Assembly: GCA_035545855.1 (NCBI GenBank)
Contig: DASZXK010000058.1
Location: forward strand, 1 to 64,000
From: DASZVB01 sp035545855
GTDB taxonomy: Bacteria > Myxococcota_A > Polyangia > Polyangiales > Polyangiaceae
DNA length: 64,000 nt
Direction of reading: 5' to 3'
Position numbers and translations under genes: made by a program. The notes beneath the pieces were generated by a model that was not told where the DNA came from, made no database searches, and saw nothing but the letters and a program-made list of their open reading frames with translations. This document shows, piece by piece, positions 1-8,126 of this stretch. Positions within the stretch are counted from its first letter, which is position 1. Each line of letters begins with the position of its first letter.

Positions 1-192
1 GACGCGGTGAACCTCTTCGACGCCCAGGGTGACCGGATCACCGGCGTGCAATTCGGTGCCTCCACCACCGGCTTCACCTTCGACAACGCCGCCGCCCTCG
101 GCACCGTGACGACGCTGAGCGCGGCGGGAGTGAACGGCGCGTTCCTTTCCCCCGACGGCGTCGAGACCGGTTCGCCCGGCACCGTGCTGTGA
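1..192 (+). CDS. C-terminal end of a secreted or surface protein (cut by window edge)
   Basis: The open frame enters from the left edge and stops with TGA at 190-192, so only about the last 63 residues are visible. The fragment is rich in G, T, A, V and F and contains the segment VQFGASTTGFTFDNAAALG followed by GVNGAF and GSPG near the end. That style is common at the C-terminus of extracellular phosphoesterases and lamin-tail proteins, but this is resemblance only and no catalytic residues are in view. The stop codon is followed at once by the first copy of the dispersed hairpin repeat. Function is not assigned. Confidence 0.6.
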   Translation, partial: DAVNLFDAQGDRITGVQFGASTTGFTFDNAAALGTVTTLSAAGVNGAFLSPDGVETGSPGTVL

Positions 193-195
193 ATC

Positions 196-464
196 GGCTG
201 GACCAATCGGGGGGGGCGACTCGCCGCCCTTCGGGCGGGCTCGACGCGACGACGAATAGCGTCGTGGGGTTTGTTGTGGGGGACCTTGTCCCCCCGAGGC
301 TCCTGTGGTCCTCGGGCTTCGCCCTGCGGTCCTCGGACCTCGCCCCCTGCCGCGCCTGGCGGCGCGCGCTCGCTTTGCTCGCGGGTAGCTGTGGAACGGC
401 TGGACCAATCACGGGGGAATGGTTTGTATACAAACTGTCGGGTGAGGAGATACCCCCCACGGCG
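196..464 (+). repeat. Dispersed hairpin repeat, copy 1 (one 202-bp unit plus end module)
   Basis: The unit starts with GGCTGGACCAATC at 196-208, and the same word recurs at 398-410, giving a 202-bp period. Inside lie successive hairpins: GCCC-ttc-GGGC, CGACG/CGTCG, GGGGGAC-ctt-GTCCCCC, CCGAGG/CCTCGG and GCGCC-tggc-GGCGC (352-365). The end module (398-464) carries the 12-bp perfect palindrome TTTGTATACAAA at 423-434. The same module and three further units occur in reverse orientation at 10376-11035. The element fills the gap between two convergent stop codons (192 on plus, 482 on minus). It encodes no plausible protein; its open frames are by-products of GC richness. Confidence 0.85.
423..434. 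other. Perfect palindrome TTTGTATACAAA in the repeat end module
   Basis: This 12-bp AT-rich perfect palindrome stands out in a sequence of about 70% GC. It recurs at 10405-10416 with conserved flanks (GG before and CTGTC after in this orientation). It could be a protein-binding site or the terminus of a small mobile element; the sequence alone does not decide. Confidence 0.6.
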
Positions 465-481
465 CCGGGCCTGGGTGGACG

Positions 482-1789
482 CTAGGCAACGCGCTTTCGG
501 AGCGCGAGGTACCGCGTGACGAGGCGTGGGCCGAGCGCGCGCGGGTCCACGTCCAGGACGTCCACGCCGCTTCGTTCCATGTGTTCGATGGCGACTCGGC
601 GGCGTTCGAGGAGATCGAGCGCGACGGTCTGCGCGTAGGCGTCTTCCGCCGTTTCGGGGCGGGTGCCGGCGAGGCGCTCCAGGTCGAGGTTCCGGAGCAC
701 CACGCAGAGCGCGACGTGGCGTCGCGAGAACCGCGCGAGATGCGACAGAAGCGCCGAGGACGCCTCGTTGTCGACGAGGTCCGTGACGACGACGATGAGC
801 GAACGCTTCCGGTGCCGGAGTGCGAGGTAGCCGCAGGCCCGTTCGTAGCTGGTTTCGCGGGGTCTGGGCTCGAGTCGGTAGAGCGCCTCGTTCAGGCGCG
901 GAAGCGCCGCCTTGCCGCGCACGGGCGGGACGTAGGCCTCGATCTCGTCGCTCGCGGCGAGGACGCCGATGGAGTCTCCTTGCGCGGCCGCGCTGAACGC
1001 GAGCCGGAGCGTCGCTTCGACGGCGTGATCGAGGCGCGTCTTTCCCTCGACCTCGGTCGCCATGAGCCGTCCGGAATCCAGGACGACGAGGACGACCTGG
1101 CTCCGGTCCGGCTCGTAGTTCCGTGTCGTGAGCCGCGTGCGGCGCGCCGTCGCCTTCCACGCGATGTCCCCGGGGTCGTCGCCCGGCACGTAGTCTCGCA
1201 GGCTCTCGAAATCGCTGCCCTCGCCGCGGCCGCGGCTCGGACGCGCGCCGCGATCGGGGTGCCGTCGAAGGGCGTCGAGAGGGCCCCGCGAACCGCGCCC
1301 CACGGCGGGAAACACCTTCACCGGGTCCTTCAGGTGGACCTTCGCCGTTCGCACGACGAGGCCGAGCGGCGAGCCGAACCGGACGTGGACGTCCCCGAGC
1401 TCGAACGCGCCGCGACTCTCCGCGACGAGAACCCGGGAAACGTCCAGGCGACTGGACGGTTCCACGGTGTCCTCGGAAACGAGCTCCGTGCGCGAGAAAC
1501 CTGCGGGGAGATCGTCCGTGAGCTGGAATCGGACCGTGAGGCGCGCGGTGTTCCGCACGGTGAAGCCCACGTCGACCGGCACCTGGTGGAAGATCCGTCC
1601 GGGGACGGTCCGCGTCACCTGCACCTCGGACGGAGACGGTATCCGCGTCGCGTCGAACGCCGCGAAGACGACGAGGAGCAGGTTCCACGCAACGGCGAAC
1701 GCGGCCGCCGGTGGAGTTCCGCCGAACGCCGCGAGCGGCAGCGCCGAGACCGCGGCGAGGAGCAGGAAGCGCGGGGTCGGGACGATCAC
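482..1789 (-). CDS. DUF58 domain membrane protein
   Basis: A protein of about 435 residues. Two hydrophobic segments near residues 7-25 and 28-45 anchor it in the membrane. The DUF58 signature lies at about 192-216 (LRDYVPGDDPGDIAWKATAR), followed by a vWA-like strand VVLVVLDSG at 232-240. The GTG start at 1789 was chosen because GAGGA sits 8 bases upstream, overlapping the stop of the MoxR gene; longer in-frame extensions are Arg-rich and read like non-coding sequence. DUF58 proteins act with MoxR ATPases as presumed chaperone or assembly modules for membrane or periplasmic complexes. This is the last gene of a five-gene minus-strand operon, and its 3' end faces the hairpin repeat. Confidence 0.85.
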   Translation of the reverse strand: MIVPTPRFLLLAAVSALPLAAFGGTPPAAAFAVAWNLLLVVFAAFDATRIPSPSEVQVTRTVPGRIFHQVPVDVGFTVRNTARLTVRFQLTDDLPAGFSRTELVSEDTVEPSSRLDVSRVLVAESRGAFELGDVHVRFGSPLGLVVRTAKVHLKDPVKVFPAVGRGSRGPLDALRRHPDRGARPSRGRGEGSDFESLRDYVPGDDPGDIAWKATARRTRLTTRNYEPDRSQVVLVVLDSGRLMATEVEGKTRLDHAVEATLRLAFSAAAQGDSIGVLAASDEIEAYVPPVRGKAALPRLNEALYRLEPRPRETSYERACGYLALRHRKRSLIVVVTDLVDNEASSALLSHLARFSRRHVALCVVLRNLDLERLAGTRPETAEDAYAQTVALDLLERRRVAIEHMERSGVDVLDVDPRALGPRLVTRYLALRKRVA

Positions 1790-1800
1790 CCGGGGGTTCC

Positions 1801-2760
1801 TCAGAGCCGGGGCACCGGCACCTGGCGGACCACCCGCTCGATGCATTCGTCCGGCGTGACGCCCTCGATCTCGGTCTCCGGCGTCGGCACGACGCGGTGC
1901 CGGAGCACGGGCGCGGCGAGGTCCTTCGCGTCGTCGGGGGTGACGAAGGTCCGACCGCGAAGGAGCGCGAGCGCCTGGCACGCCCGGAGGAGCATCACGG
2001 CCGCGCGCGGGCTCGCACCGAGCGTGAGCGACGGAGCGCCGCGGGTCCCTCGGATCATGGCGCTCATGTACGCGAGCACCGGGTCCTGGACGGTGACGGT
2101 GCGCGCCGCGGCCCGGAGCTCGACGAGCTCCTTCGCCGAGAGGACCGGCACGACGCCGAGATCCGTGGCGCTCTCCGCGTCCTTGCCGTCCCGATGGCGA
2201 CGGAGCATCTCCCGTTCGGCGTCCTCCGCGGGGTACGTGACGAGCGTCTTCAGCAGGAACCGGTCGAGCTGCGCTTCCGGAAGGGGATAGGTCCCCTCGT
2301 AGTCGATGGGATTTTGCGTCGCGAAGACGGAAAACACCGGGGATAGCGCGTGCGCCACGCCGTCCACCGTGACGTGCCGCTCCTGCATCGCTTCCAGGAG
2401 CGCGGCCTGGGTCTTCGCCGGGGCGCGGTTGATCTCGTCCGCGAGCACGATGTCCCCGAAGATCGGGCCCGGCTGGAACTCGAACCGGTTCGTGTCCGCC
2501 CGGTAGACGTTCACGCCGACCACGTCGGACGGCATGAGGTCCGGCGTGAACTGGAGGCGCGAGTAGCGGCTCGCGACCGTCTTTGCGACGGCCCGGACGA
2601 GGAGCGTCTTCGCCGTCCCGGGCGGGCCCTCGAGGAGCAGGTGGCCGCCCGCGACGAGCGCGACGGTGGCTTGCTCGACGACGGTCGGTTGTCCGACGAC
2701 GACGACGTCCAGCGTGTCCCGGATCCCCGAGACGAGACGGATCGCATCAGCGAATTCCAT
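1801..2760 (-). CDS. MoxR-family AAA+ ATPase
   Basis: A protein of 319 residues, typical for the family. Walker A GPPGTAKT is at residues 45-52 and Walker B IVLADEINRAP at about 104-114. The sensor region FATQNPIDYEGTYPLPEAQLDRF is the hallmark of MoxR proteins. The ATPase is thought to remodel or insert cofactors into partner complexes. It lies between the DUF4350 gene, which it overlaps by 14 bases, and the DUF58 gene 11 bases downstream. The gene order DUF4129-DUF4350-MoxR-DUF58 is a recurring bacterial arrangement. The client is unknown. Confidence 0.93.
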   Translation of the reverse strand: MEFADAIRLVSGIRDTLDVVVVGQPTVVEQATVALVAGGHLLLEGPPGTAKTLLVRAVAKTVASRYSRLQFTPDLMPSDVVGVNVYRADTNRFEFQPGPIFGDIVLADEINRAPAKTQAALLEAMQERHVTVDGVAHALSPVFSVFATQNPIDYEGTYPLPEAQLDRFLLKTLVTYPAEDAEREMLRRHRDGKDAESATDLGVVPVLSAKELVELRAAARTVTVQDPVLAYMSAMIRGTRGAPSLTLGASPRAAVMLLRACQALALLRGRTFVTPDDAKDLAAPVLRHRVVPTPETEIEGVTPDECIERVVRQVPVPRL

Positions 2761-3931
2761 GAGACACCCGTTCTTTCACGTCGTGTGACAGAAGGCTCGC
2801 CCGGAGAACGTCGGCCGGCTCGAGCCGAGAGGAAGCCGCGAGGGCGGCCAGGGCTCGTCGGGCCGTCGCCGCGCCGGCGTCGTCGAGCGTCTGGTCCACG
2901 GCTCCATCGGGGGTGGTCTTCGGCAAGCGGAAGGTCCGGCGCGTCCAGTCGCGGAGCTCGCCCAGGCGACGTGCCACGAGGAAATTCGGGCTCCCCCGGG
3001 CGGCGCGAAAGAGGTCCCCCGCGGCGCGCGCGAAATCCGCGTGACGACGTCGTCTGGGCTCCGCTCTCGGGATCGGGCTTCCGAACCGGACGAATCCGAG
3101 CGCGGCGGCGGCCCCGAGCACGAGGAAGAGATCGACCATCGCGGCCCGGAAACGCGGGGAGAGTGCGAGCTTCGCCATCGCCACGGGAGAAGCGTCGCTC
3201 TCGCCGAAGCCCTGGTGGAACTCGTCGAATGCGACGCGACCCGGCCCGCTTCCCGTCCGGGCGAGAGCGTCGAGGAGGAGCGCGTCGTCCGCCTTCCCGA
3301 GGCCCTCGTTCGTGAACGGGTAGGCCGTCGAGAAGACGAAGATCGTCCCTCGGCCATGGTCGATCCGCAGCCCGAGCGTCCCGCGTGAGTCTCTCCAGAA
3401 GCGGGACACGCCGGTCGTCGTCACGGCTCCGTACGCCGCACCGACCAGCGTTTGCCGGACTCTCGGCCCGGCGTCGAGCGTCCGGATCCCGGCGAGGAGC
3501 GGCTCCGCCCGGTCGAGCGCCGCCTCGCCCGGGCCGCCCGTGTGACCCGCGAGCGAGGACGTCTCCACGAGCTCGCCGAACGTCTCGACTGGCCCCGCTG
3601 CGAGCACGAGGACGTGACCGTCGTTCACCCAGTCGAGGAGCGCGCGCGCTTCCAGCCGATCGAGGCGCGTCGTCGGCGCGAGGACGAAGAGCGTGCGCAC
3701 GTCGGCCAGCGTCTCCTTCCGGATGGAACGCCGAAGGCGCGCCACGGGACGCCCGAGCCGTTCCAGGACGAGATACGCCGCCTTGGCGCCGTCCGCCGCG
3801 GTGAAGAAGGTCGAGGGCTGCTCGAACCCGCCCGTCCGCTCCCGAGGAACGAACCGCGACACGACGAACGCCGCGAGCACGGAAAGCGCGGCGAGTGACA
3901 GGAGCAGGTTCCGGTCACGCGGCTCGGCCAA
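2747..3931 (-). CDS. DUF4350 domain-containing membrane protein
   Basis: A 394-residue protein with an N-terminal hydrophobic segment (about residues 9-27). Next comes an extracytoplasmic Rossmann-like region with repeated short beta-strand motifs (LFVLAPTTRLDRLEARALLDWV, VLVLAAG), as in DUF4350. The segment FDEFHQGFG, around residue 240, corresponds to the conserved D-E-[YF]-H motif of this family. A second hydrophobic segment (LFLVLGAAAALGFVRFG) follows, with a basic cytoplasmic C-terminal part after it. The gene overlaps the DUF4129 gene upstream by 17 bases and the MoxR gene downstream by 14, implying translational coupling. The molecular function of the family is unknown. Confidence 0.8.
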   Translation of the reverse strand: MAEPRDRNLLLSLAALSVLAAFVVSRFVPRERTGGFEQPSTFFTAADGAKAAYLVLERLGRPVARLRRSIRKETLADVRTLFVLAPTTRLDRLEARALLDWVNDGHVLVLAAGPVETFGELVETSSLAGHTGGPGEAALDRAEPLLAGIRTLDAGPRVRQTLVGAAYGAVTTTGVSRFWRDSRGTLGLRIDHGRGTIFVFSTAYPFTNEGLGKADDALLLDALARTGSGPGRVAFDEFHQGFGESDASPVAMAKLALSPRFRAAMVDLFLVLGAAAALGFVRFGSPIPRAEPRRRRHADFARAAGDLFRAARGSPNFLVARRLGELRDWTRRTFRLPKTTPDGAVDQTLDDAGAATARRALAALAASSRLEPADVLRASLLSHDVKERVSHGIR

Positions 3932-4571
3932 CCGAGGCCTCCTTCTCGAGCGCGGCGACGTCAGCGAGCATGCGCTCCGAGATCGCCGCGGTCGCGGGGC
4001 TGCTCCCGTAGGCGATCGTCTCGAACGCGTCGGTCATCCCGGAGAATCTCTCGGACGTCACCGGCGCGCCGCGGAGCTCCCGACCGTAGTCGCGGTTCGT
4101 CTTGCCGGTCTCGAACTCCACCAGACCGACTCGGTCGAGGAGCAGGATCCCCGCCGCGTAGGCGTACCGCACGGCGCGGTCGAACTCCCCGCGGCCGAGC
4201 GACGCCCGTGCTTCCGCGAGGACGGTCTCTTCGTCCAGGTCCGTGATCCCGAGGAGCTCTCCGCGGCGCTGCCGCCTCCGGGCGGCCGCGCCCGTGGCGC
4301 CGCGCGAGCCGAGCCGGAACAGCGTGAAGAGGGTGTGGCCGAAGACGGCGAGGAGCGTCAGGGCCATCCACGCGGACATCGTCCAGGCGACCCACGACGG
4401 AACGTGCTCGAGCCACCGACCCGCGCCGTCGAAGAGCGATCGGAGCCACTCGACGAGGCGCGCGAGGAGCGACGGATCCGGATCCACGCCGGAGAACTCG
4501 GGGCTCGCGAGCACGGCGTCGACCGCGCGACGGACGGCCTCCGCATCTCCAGGGGACGGACTCGGGGTCAT
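3915..4571 (-). CDS. DUF4129 domain-containing membrane protein
   Basis: A 218-residue protein. The N-terminal soluble stretch is followed by one transmembrane segment (WVAWTMSAWMALTLLAVFGHTLF, about 62-85). The C-terminal cytoplasmic DUF4129 domain has the expected pattern: AVRYAYAAGILLLDRVGLVEFETGKTNRDYGREL. Such domains occur next to DUF4350, MoxR and DUF58 proteins and in transglutaminase-like membrane proteins. Its ATG overlaps the stop of the upstream membrane-protein gene (ATGA at 4568-4571). Probably part of one membrane assembly complex with its operon partners; exact role unknown. Confidence 0.78.
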   Translation of the reverse strand: MTPSPSPGDAEAVRRAVDAVLASPEFSGVDPDPSLLARLVEWLRSLFDGAGRWLEHVPSWVAWTMSAWMALTLLAVFGHTLFTLFRLGSRGATGAAARRRQRRGELLGITDLDEETVLAEARASLGRGEFDRAVRYAYAAGILLLDRVGLVEFETGKTNRDYGRELRGAPVTSERFSGMTDAFETIAYGSSPATAAISERMLADVAALEKEASVGRAA

Positions 4572-5440
4572 CGACTCCGCGAGGCGTTCAGGCCCGCGGC
4601 GAGGTACTCGAGGTCGAACCCCTCCTTGCGGATGCGGAGGTCATAGTAGAGGAGCACCGTCGCGCCGATGGAGAGCGGCAGCACGAACGCGGGGGCGAGG
4701 TTCCCGAGGAAGTCCGCCACGAACGGCGCGGGCCAGGGGACCAGCCGCACGACGAAGCCGACGCCGAAGCTCACGACGGCTCCGAGGATCGCGACGGCGA
4801 GGCCGAGCAGGAAGCCCTTGCCGAGGTTCCCGCTCATGAGCGTCCTCGAGCGCTTGAGCGAGGCGCTCGCGCCGTGATCCTCCATGAGCACCACCGCCGT
4901 CACCAGCATGAACCAGAGCGAGCACAGGATTCCCGGCACGACGCAGAGGACCATGCCGAGCCCGATGCACAGCATCGCCAGGAAGTGCGCGTAGAGGAGC
5001 CGCCCGAGCTTTCCGAACACCCGCTTGTAGGACTCGAGCGCCGTGAGCTCCCTGCCGAGATAGAGCTCCGAGATGTTCACCATGAGCGCGCCCGCGCACA
5101 GCGGGTACACGATGGACAGGAAGACCATGAACCCGACGAATGCCACGAGGCCCATGGCGAGCATCCGGAACACGGGGATGCTCGAGAAATCGGGCGCCCC
5201 GGTCTGAAGGAGGAGCGCCTGGGTGACGGCTCCGGAGTCCGTCCCGTCCCAGAGGTTCGGACCGCGCGCTGCTCCGTGCGAGATGCTCCGGGCGAATGCG
5301 CCGATGAGAGCCATCAGGATCGCGTACGGGACGTACACGATCATCGAGATCGTGAGGAACGGCACGAAGCGCCGCTTGTAGAGGGAGAACGCCGTGTCGA
5401 GGATGTCCCCGATCCCCATCGGCCGTAGCTGATTCGCCAT
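4568..5440 (-). CDS. Multi-pass membrane protein, first gene of the MoxR operon
   Basis: A 290-residue protein. Its start, LRPMGIGDILDTAFSLYKRRFVPFL, is typical of multi-pass membrane proteins related to the membrane domain of glycerophosphodiester phosphodiesterases and to stage-II-sporulation-like proteins found beside DUF4129 and MoxR genes. About six transmembrane helices are visible, including SMIVYVPYAILMALIGAFA and GMVLCVVPGILCSLWFML. No catalytic residues are evident. It is the promoter-proximal gene of the five-gene operon; the ~100 bases upstream (5441-5543) show no convincing sigma70 boxes. Confidence 0.7.
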   Translation of the reverse strand: MANQLRPMGIGDILDTAFSLYKRRFVPFLTISMIVYVPYAILMALIGAFARSISHGAARGPNLWDGTDSGAVTQALLLQTGAPDFSSIPVFRMLAMGLVAFVGFMVFLSIVYPLCAGALMVNISELYLGRELTALESYKRVFGKLGRLLYAHFLAMLCIGLGMVLCVVPGILCSLWFMLVTAVVLMEDHGASASLKRSRTLMSGNLGKGFLLGLAVAILGAVVSFGVGFVVRLVPWPAPFVADFLGNLAPAFVLPLSIGATVLLYYDLRIRKEGFDLEYLAAGLNASRSR

Positions 5441-5543
5441 GTGCCGCCTCGCCGAGAGGGCCCATGCTACCCGAATCCGGGCAAGGGGAGGGAGGGCGAA
5501 GGAGAAAGAGCCGCGGAGCGCGGTGACGCCCCGCGAGCCGTGT

Positions 5544-6548
5544 TCACGGGGGAACGCCGAGGTGCGTCGATACCCAGTACGCGAGGGCGCTGATCGCCGC
5601 CGATCCCGGCACGGTCAGGATCCACGCCCAGACGATGCGCCCGGCGACGCCCCAGCGGACCGCCGAGAGCTTCCGCACCGAGCCCGCGCCCATGATGCTG
5701 CCGGTGATCGTGTGCGTCGTCGAGACCGGGATGCCGAGCCGAGTCGCGAGGAAGAGCGTGATCGCGCCGCTCGTCTCGGCGCAGAAGCCGCCGACCGGCG
5801 CGAGCTTCGTGATCTTCATGCCCATGGTCCGCACGATCCGAAACCCACCGGACAGCGTGCCGAGACCCATCGCGCCGAAGCAGGAGAGGACGACCCAGAG
5901 CGGCACGTGCGGCCTGCCGTTCGCGCCGAACGTCGCGTGCCCGGTCGCGACGAGGGCCGCGACGACGATGCCCGCCGTCTTCTGCGCGTCGTTTCCGCCG
6001 TGCCCGATCGAGTAGAGGGCGGCCGAGAGGAGCTGGAGCCGCCGGAAGTAGCGATCCACGACGCTCGGCGCCACGCGGCCGAGGAATGCCATCATGAGCC
6101 GCATCAGGATCGCCCCGATGACGAGCCCGAGAAGCGGCGAGACGACGATGAAGATCCCGGTCTTCACGAACAGCTTCGAGTCCAGCACGCCGAAGCCGGC
6201 TTTCACGATCGCGGCGCCCGCGAGTCCGCCGAGGAGGGCGTGAGAGGACGACGTCGGGAGCGCCCACCACCACGTGAGGAGATCCCAGAGGATCGCCCCG
6301 ACGAGGCCGGCCGCGACGAGGGTGAGCGACACGGCGTGCGGGTCCACGCCCTTCGCGATGTTCCCGGCGACCTTCGTCTCGAAGAAGAGGAACGCGACGA
6401 AGTTGAAGCAGGCCGCCCACGCGACGGCGGTCCGGGGACCGAGCACCCGAGTGGAGACCACGGTCGCGATCGAGTTCGCGGCGTCGTGGAAGCCGTTGAT
6501 GTAGTCGAAAACGAGCGCGAGCAGGATGATCGAGGCGAGCGCGACCAT
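5544..6548 (-). CDS. pit: Low-affinity inorganic phosphate transporter (PHO4/Pit family)
   Basis: A 334-residue integral membrane protein with the duplicated Pit signature. The N-terminal half has NGFHDAANSIATVVSTRVLG and ALPTSSSHALLGGLAGA; the C-terminal half has GHGGNDAQKTAGIV and GIPVSTTHTITGSIMGAG. About ten transmembrane segments are expected. The family imports inorganic phosphate, probably as metal-phosphate in symport with protons. It starts one base inside the stop codon of the DUF47 gene upstream (TGATG), a tight two-gene operon. Length is at the short end for the family (many are 330-500 residues). Confidence 0.93.
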   Translation of the reverse strand: MVALASIILLALVFDYINGFHDAANSIATVVSTRVLGPRTAVAWAACFNFVAFLFFETKVAGNIAKGVDPHAVSLTLVAAGLVGAILWDLLTWWWALPTSSSHALLGGLAGAAIVKAGFGVLDSKLFVKTGIFIVVSPLLGLVIGAILMRLMMAFLGRVAPSVVDRYFRRLQLLSAALYSIGHGGNDAQKTAGIVVAALVATGHATFGANGRPHVPLWVVLSCFGAMGLGTLSGGFRIVRTMGMKITKLAPVGGFCAETSGAITLFLATRLGIPVSTTHTITGSIMGAGSVRKLSAVRWGVAGRIVWAWILTVPGSAAISALAYWVSTHLGVPP

Positions 6549-7177
6549 CAGGAATACTCGAGCACGATCCCTTCGAGGATGTTCGCGACGTCCTCGCAGC
6601 GGTCCGTCGCGGCCTCGAGGTTGTCGATGATGTCACGCCACTTGAGGACGGTGAGCGCCTCGTACCCGCCCTTGAAGAGCTCCGCGAGCGCCGCGCGGTA
6701 GTCGCCGTCCGCCTCGTTCTCGAGCCGGTTGATCTCGACGCAGAGGTCCAGGATCTCCTTCGGGCGCTTCACCTGGGGGAGGAGCCGTACGGCGCGGTCC
6801 ACGGCCTCCGTCGCCCGGACGACGACGTCCGCGAGCTTCTTCACGAAGGGGGGGCTCTGGTCGATCCCGTAGAGGACGAGGCGCTCGGAGACGGCCTCGA
6901 TGAGATCCAGGATGTCGTCGAGGGACGTGATGAGGTTGTGGATGTCCGAGCCGTCCAGGGGCGTGATCCACGTCTTGTGGAGTCGCGCGATGGTGTCGTG
7001 GGTGATCTTGTCGCCGGCGGACTCCACCTCGTTCACCGTCTTCGCGAGCTCGGGGGTGCGAGCCGGGTCGGCGAGCATCTCGACGATGAGCTTCGACGCC
7101 TCGACGCTCCGCGCCGCGTGCTCGGCGAAGGCTTCGTAGAACGCGCGGTCACTCGCTTTCTGGCCGAGTCCGAACAT
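6548..7177 (-). CDS. DUF47 family PhoU-like protein, Pit accessory factor
   Basis: A 209-residue, almost entirely helical protein of the DUF47/PhoU-like family (about 210 residues is typical). It has the conserved acidic metal-contact patterns VNEVESAGDKITHDT and INRLENEADGDYRAAL and the short IDLIEAVSERL helix. DUF47 genes nearly always sit next to pit genes and are thought to regulate or support phosphate transport. Start ATG at 7177; TGATG coupling to pit follows. Confidence 0.92.
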   Translation of the reverse strand: MFGLGQKASDRAFYEAFAEHAARSVEASKLIVEMLADPARTPELAKTVNEVESAGDKITHDTIARLHKTWITPLDGSDIHNLITSLDDILDLIEAVSERLVLYGIDQSPPFVKKLADVVVRATEAVDRAVRLLPQVKRPKEILDLCVEINRLENEADGDYRAALAELFKGGYEALTVLKWRDIIDNLEAATDRCEDVANILEGIVLEYS

Positions 7178-7249
7178 GAGCGCGCGCGGAGACTATCCGC
7201 CATCGTCACACGATGGAACTCGAATTGTCACATTTGCCGACATATCCAA

Positions 7250-7266
7250 CTAGTGGAAACCACTAG
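7250..7266 (-). terminator. Hairpin after the thioesterase gene, possible terminator
   Basis: CTAGTGG and CCACTAG form a perfect 7-bp stem around a 3-base loop, 8 bases beyond the thioesterase stop codon. The sequence after it on the minus strand (TTGGATATGT) has only a weak T-run, so it is not a textbook intrinsic terminator. A smaller inverted repeat (CATCG/CGATG) lies at 7200-7214, closer to the DUF47 start. Confidence 0.4.
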
Positions 7267-7274
7267 GAGATCGG

Positions 7275-8036
7275 TCAGCCACCTTCGAGTAGGAGTCTCG
7301 CACGGGTGACGACCGTTCCTCCGCCCTTCGTGAGGATCACGTCCACGCTGCGGCTCTCGTCGGGCGTCCGGAACGTGTGCGCGACGACGTCGTCGCCCAC
7401 GCGCGACTCTTGCTCGTAGGAAATGGACAATCGCCGGACGTGGCCGCCGTAGTAACCGGGGCCGTACCCGTCCGCCGCCGCAGCGAGGAGGCGCGTGTCG
7501 TCCACGAGCTCGGCGTAGCGCGCGTGATTCACGTGTTGCTGGAGGTCGTGGTCGCTCGGACGGAGCTCCACGCGTCGTTTCCAGGCGTGGGCCGGAGCCG
7601 GCGCGCCGTCGAAGCGATCGGGGACGATCGCTTCGCGCGCGAGCACGTACGCGCGGGCGCCATCCCCGATGACGGCGGGGCGGCGATCCGAATCCAGCGC
7701 GACGATGGTCGCGGTGCTCCTGCCGACGAGGGAACCGTCCGTCGCCCGCGTGATGTCGTGCGAAAAGTCCATGCTGGAGCGGCCGACCCGGGCGAGCCAC
7801 ATGGAGAGCTCGAGCTCCGCGCCGAAGCTCACCTGGTCGTAGATCTCCACGGCCTGCGATCGGACGACGCCGAGCGCCCAGAACTGGCGAAGCGGGAGCT
7901 TCTCGGACGACACGATCGTCGACCAGCGAAGATGTTCCAGGTATCTGAGGAACGTCGCCATGGAGAGCACGCCGCTCGCCGAGAGCTCGTAGCCACGGGA
8001 CGTGATCCGGATCCGTTCGATGAGGGCGTCGTCCAT
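7275..8036 (-). CDS. Double-hotdog acyl thioesterase (acyl-ACP/acyl-CoA thioesterase-like)
   Basis: A 253-residue protein with two hotdog-like halves. The first (about residues 5-115) has FLRYLEHLRW and SFGAELELSMWLARVGRSSMDFSHDI. The second (about 140-250) has the typical substrate-side segment DHDLQQHVNHARYAELVDDT. The N-H-x-R/x-Y pattern matches acyl-ACP and 4-hydroxybenzoyl-CoA-like thioesterases. It probably releases fatty acids or other acyl groups from a thioester carrier in the cytoplasm. It follows the acyl-CoA ligase gene by 90 bases on the same strand, so the two may form an activation/hydrolysis pair. Substrate length cannot be read from sequence. Confidence 0.8.
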   Translation of the reverse strand: MDDALIERIRITSRGYELSASGVLSMATFLRYLEHLRWSTIVSSEKLPLRQFWALGVVRSQAVEIYDQVSFGAELELSMWLARVGRSSMDFSHDITRATDGSLVGRSTATIVALDSDRRPAVIGDGARAYVLAREAIVPDRFDGAPAPAHAWKRRVELRPSDHDLQQHVNHARYAELVDDTRLLAAAADGYGPGYYGGHVRRLSISYEQESRVGDDVVAHTFRTPDESRSVDVILTKGGGTVVTRARLLLEGG

Positions 8037-8126
8037 GTTCGGCTTCGGACGCGGTTCGTAGCGCAGACGCCGCCGTTTCGCGAGAAGATCCGCGGGGAAT
8101 GCCCCCGCTGACCCCGTCCTCGCGCG

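Noticed and set aside
7230..7250. Possible Pho box upstream of the DUF47-pit operon (TGTC...TGTGACA)
   Set aside because: The two half-sites are 10 rather than 11 bases apart and the match is weak.
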